64,000 nt of DNA from Haloarcula marismortui ATCC 43049 (GTDB lineage Archaea; Halobacteriota; Halobacteria; Halobacteriales; Haloarculaceae), in contig NC_006396.1 of NCBI RefSeq assembly GCF_000011085.1, positions 2,356,001 to 2,420,000 of the forward strand, written 5' to 3'. The notes under the pieces were generated by a model. The model was not told the DNA's origin. It saw only the letters and a list, made by a program, of their open reading frames with translations, and searched no databases. Positions 62,826-64,000 of the stretch are shown here, piece by piece (position 1 is the first letter of the stretch; the number at the start of each line of letters is the position of its first letter). The translations under genes were made by a program, and so were the position numbers.

Positions 62826-62960
62826 CCACCTTTTTGCTGCGAGGGTGTCCTCGGCCGCGGAGCGGCCTGCGGGCACCCCCCTTGCAAAAACGTGGGCGAA
62901 AAAGGCCGGTCGCTCACTGCGTTCGCGACCGGGGAAACCGCGCGCCGGCGGCGCGCGGTA
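62826..62960 (+). repeat. Palindrome-rich 3'-flanking repeat, copy 2 (after polB)
   Basis: Starts 1 bp after the polB stop. CCACCTTTTT (62826-62835), a hairpin with GGCCGC-GGA-GCGGCC at its centre (62853-62867), GCAAAAACGT (62884-62893), the 18-mer AACGTGGGCGAAAAAGGC (62889-62906), a stem of 8 bp with 11-nt loop (62906-62932), and GAAACCGCG plus a 10 bp-arm palindrome (62937-62959). The block order is shared with 23938-24122 and the last block agrees in 24 of 27 bases. Confidence 0.75.
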
Positions 62961-63220
62961 TACTTGTCAACCATGTCTATCTGTAACTGAGGCATGCCTG
63001 CCCTTCCCCGGGTCGCTTCGGGTGCGACAGTCGTCGCACCACTCGCTCCCGGCCCGAGTACTTCTCTTCGTGTTCTTCCAGAAGCACGATACTGACTCCA
63101 CACGGCCTTCCGCGCATGAATGCGTCCGGAAACGGCGCGAAGAATCACCGGTATCTCGTAGCAGTGGCGGGCCTCACCGATTGAGGCGCAATTAAGACCC
63201 ATCCGGTAAAAGGAGAGAGT
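62961..63220. other. Gap between the polB repeat and metY
   Basis: About 260 bp. A long minus-strand frame crosses it and polB, but it is an antisense shadow. Nothing coding could be supported. A TATA-like CAATTAAGA around 63189-63197 precedes metY by about 27 nt. Confidence 0.4.
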
Positions 63221-64000
63221 ATGAGTGACGACCAAGACCACGGATTCGAAACCGATGCGCTGCACGTCGGACAGGAAGAGCCAGACGCCGAGGCCCGTTC
63301 TCGCGCGCCGCCACTGTATCAGACCACCTCATACGTCTTCGAAGACGCCGAAGACGCGGCAAAGCAGTTCGCACTGGAAAAGCCGGGCCACATCTACTCG
63401 CGGCTGATGAACCCCACCGTCGGCATGCTACAGGAGCGGCTGGCGGCGCTGGAGGGCGGCGTCGGCGCGGTCGCCACCGCCTCCGGGATGGCGTCGCTGA
63501 ACCTCGCAACCTTCCTGCTCGCGGACGTCGGCGACAACGTCGTCACGGCGTCGTCGCTGTACGGCGGCACCTACACCTACTACACCCACACCGCGCCGCG
63601 CAACGGTGTCGAGACGCGGTTCGTCGACACGCTCGACTACGATGCCTACGCCGAGGCTATCGACGAGAACACGGCCTACGTCCACTGTGAGACCATCGGC
63701 AACCCGTCGCTGGTCACACCGGACTTCGAGCGCCTCGCCGAAATCGCCCACGACCACGGCGTCCCCTTCTTCGTCGACAACACCTTCGCAACACCGTATC
63801 TCTGCAACCCAATCGAACACGGGGCCGACCTCGTCTGGAACTCCACGACGAAGTGGATTCACGGTCACGGCACCACCGTCGGCGGCGTTCTCGTCGACGG
63901 TGGCTCCTTCCCGTGGGAGGAACACGCCGACAAGTACCCCGAAATCGCTGGCGACAACCCAGCCTACCACGGCGTTAACTTCCGGGAGCGCTTCGAGGAC
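63221..64000 (+). CDS. metY: O-acetylhomoserine aminocarboxypropyltransferase/sulfhydrylase-like, partial
   Basis: 260 codons are visible; the gene runs off the right edge. Starts MSDDQDHGFETDALHVGQEE. Cys/Met-metabolism PLP family: PLYQTTSYVFEDAEDA, SRLMNPTVGMLQERLAALE, ATASGMASLNL, and the PLP lysine in NSTTKWIHGHGTTVGG. It should make homocysteine from O-acetylhomoserine and sulfide. Metabolic assignment to Met17/MetY over cystathionine enzymes rests on the HGHGTTVGG pattern. Confidence 0.92.
   Translation, partial: MSDDQDHGFETDALHVGQEEPDAEARSRAPPLYQTTSYVFEDAEDAAKQFALEKPGHIYSRLMNPTVGMLQERLAALEGGVGAVATASGMASLNLATFLLADVGDNVVTASSLYGGTYTYYTHTAPRNGVETRFVDTLDYDAYAEAIDENTAYVHCETIGNPSLVTPDFERLAEIAHDHGVPFFVDNTFATPYLCNPIEHGADLVWNSTTKWIHGHGTTVGGVLVDGGSFPWEEHADKYPEIAGDNPAYHGVNFRERFED

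Noticed and set aside
62993..63094. A 33-codon plus-strand frame after the polB repeat
   Set aside because: Proline and alanine rich, not acidic, no promoter-like sequence; likely chance.
61598..63265. A 555-codon minus-strand frame opposite polB
   Set aside because: It covers the polB exonuclease domain on the other strand and the repeat; composition is Arg/Val rich and not acidic.

Overview
The window is about 64 kb of haloarchaeal chromosome, most likely Haloarcula. It is GC-rich, its proteins are strongly acidic, and many genes start directly at a position about 27 nt downstream of a TATA-like box (leaderless transcripts). It has archaeal replication genes (both PolD subunits, Orc1/Cdc6, Hef), and its malate dehydrogenase matches, from memory, the well-studied Haloarcula marismortui enzyme. 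The region near the right end looks like the main origin, oriC1, with two full ORB (origin recognition box) sites in inverted orientation around an AT-rich core, flanked by orc1 on one side and oapA-oapB-oapC on the other.

Layout. 0-6 kb: secreted metallo-beta-lactamase/lamin-tail protein with DUF3006 partner, rhomboid protease, GIY-YIG-like protein, bacterial-type leucyl-tRNA synthetase. 6.2-6.6 kb: a non-coding 351 bp element with perfect 16 bp terminal inverted repeats. 6.6-11.8 kb: BMP-type (nucleoside-like) ABC importer whose ATPase gene carries an in-frame amber codon. 12-24 kb: Pit phosphate transporter, UspA, tRNA-Gln(CUG), purO, phosphoesterase, J-domain/ferredoxin fusion, aspartokinase, acetyltransferase, YndJ/DUF4166 pair, threonine synthase, regulator, an isolated phosphoribosyltransferase/HAD protein behind an AT-rich gap, SDR oxidoreductase. 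24.2-33.3 kb: the complete ArgW(LysW)-dependent arginine pathway from glutamate to arginine, argG-argH then argW-X-C-B-D-E-F, all on the minus strand. 33-37 kb: secreted coiled-coil protein, membrane-anchored winged-helix regulator, small membrane protein, 2H phosphoesterase-like protein, DUF296 protein. 37-41 kb: DNA polymerase D large subunit with a 180-residue mini-intein at its catalytic motif. 41-47 kb: two overlapping histidine kinases, serA. 47-54 kb: CBS protein, glycyl-tRNA synthetase, CTP-dependent lipid kinase-like protein, Hef, zinc-ribbon protein. 54-64 kb: mdh, a tiny acidic gene, oapCBA, oriC1, orc1, two tandem signal peptidases, PolD small subunit, and the start of an O-acetylhomoserine sulfhydrylase-type gene.

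How it fits together. The right part is a replication/repair neighbourhood (PolD-DP1, PolD-DP2, Orc1, Oap proteins, Hef) close to the origin. ORB-like sequences also occur inside the linker-coding parts of polB, hef and the adjacent zinc-ribbon gene. The middle is amino-acid biosynthesis (arginine, threonine/aspartate family, serine).

The most unusual signal is a family of short perfect palindromes with 6-10 bp arms and a 3-nt loop. They occur in gaps and, more strikingly, inside coding sequence: argX and glyS both carry an in-frame insert of about 35 residues that begins with the same 21 bp palindrome-containing sequence and ends with the same 12 bp. Two related palindrome-rich repeats sit immediately downstream of the SDR and polB stop codons and share an identical 18-mer. 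No rRNA, CRISPR array, integrase or recognisable insertion-sequence transposase was seen.
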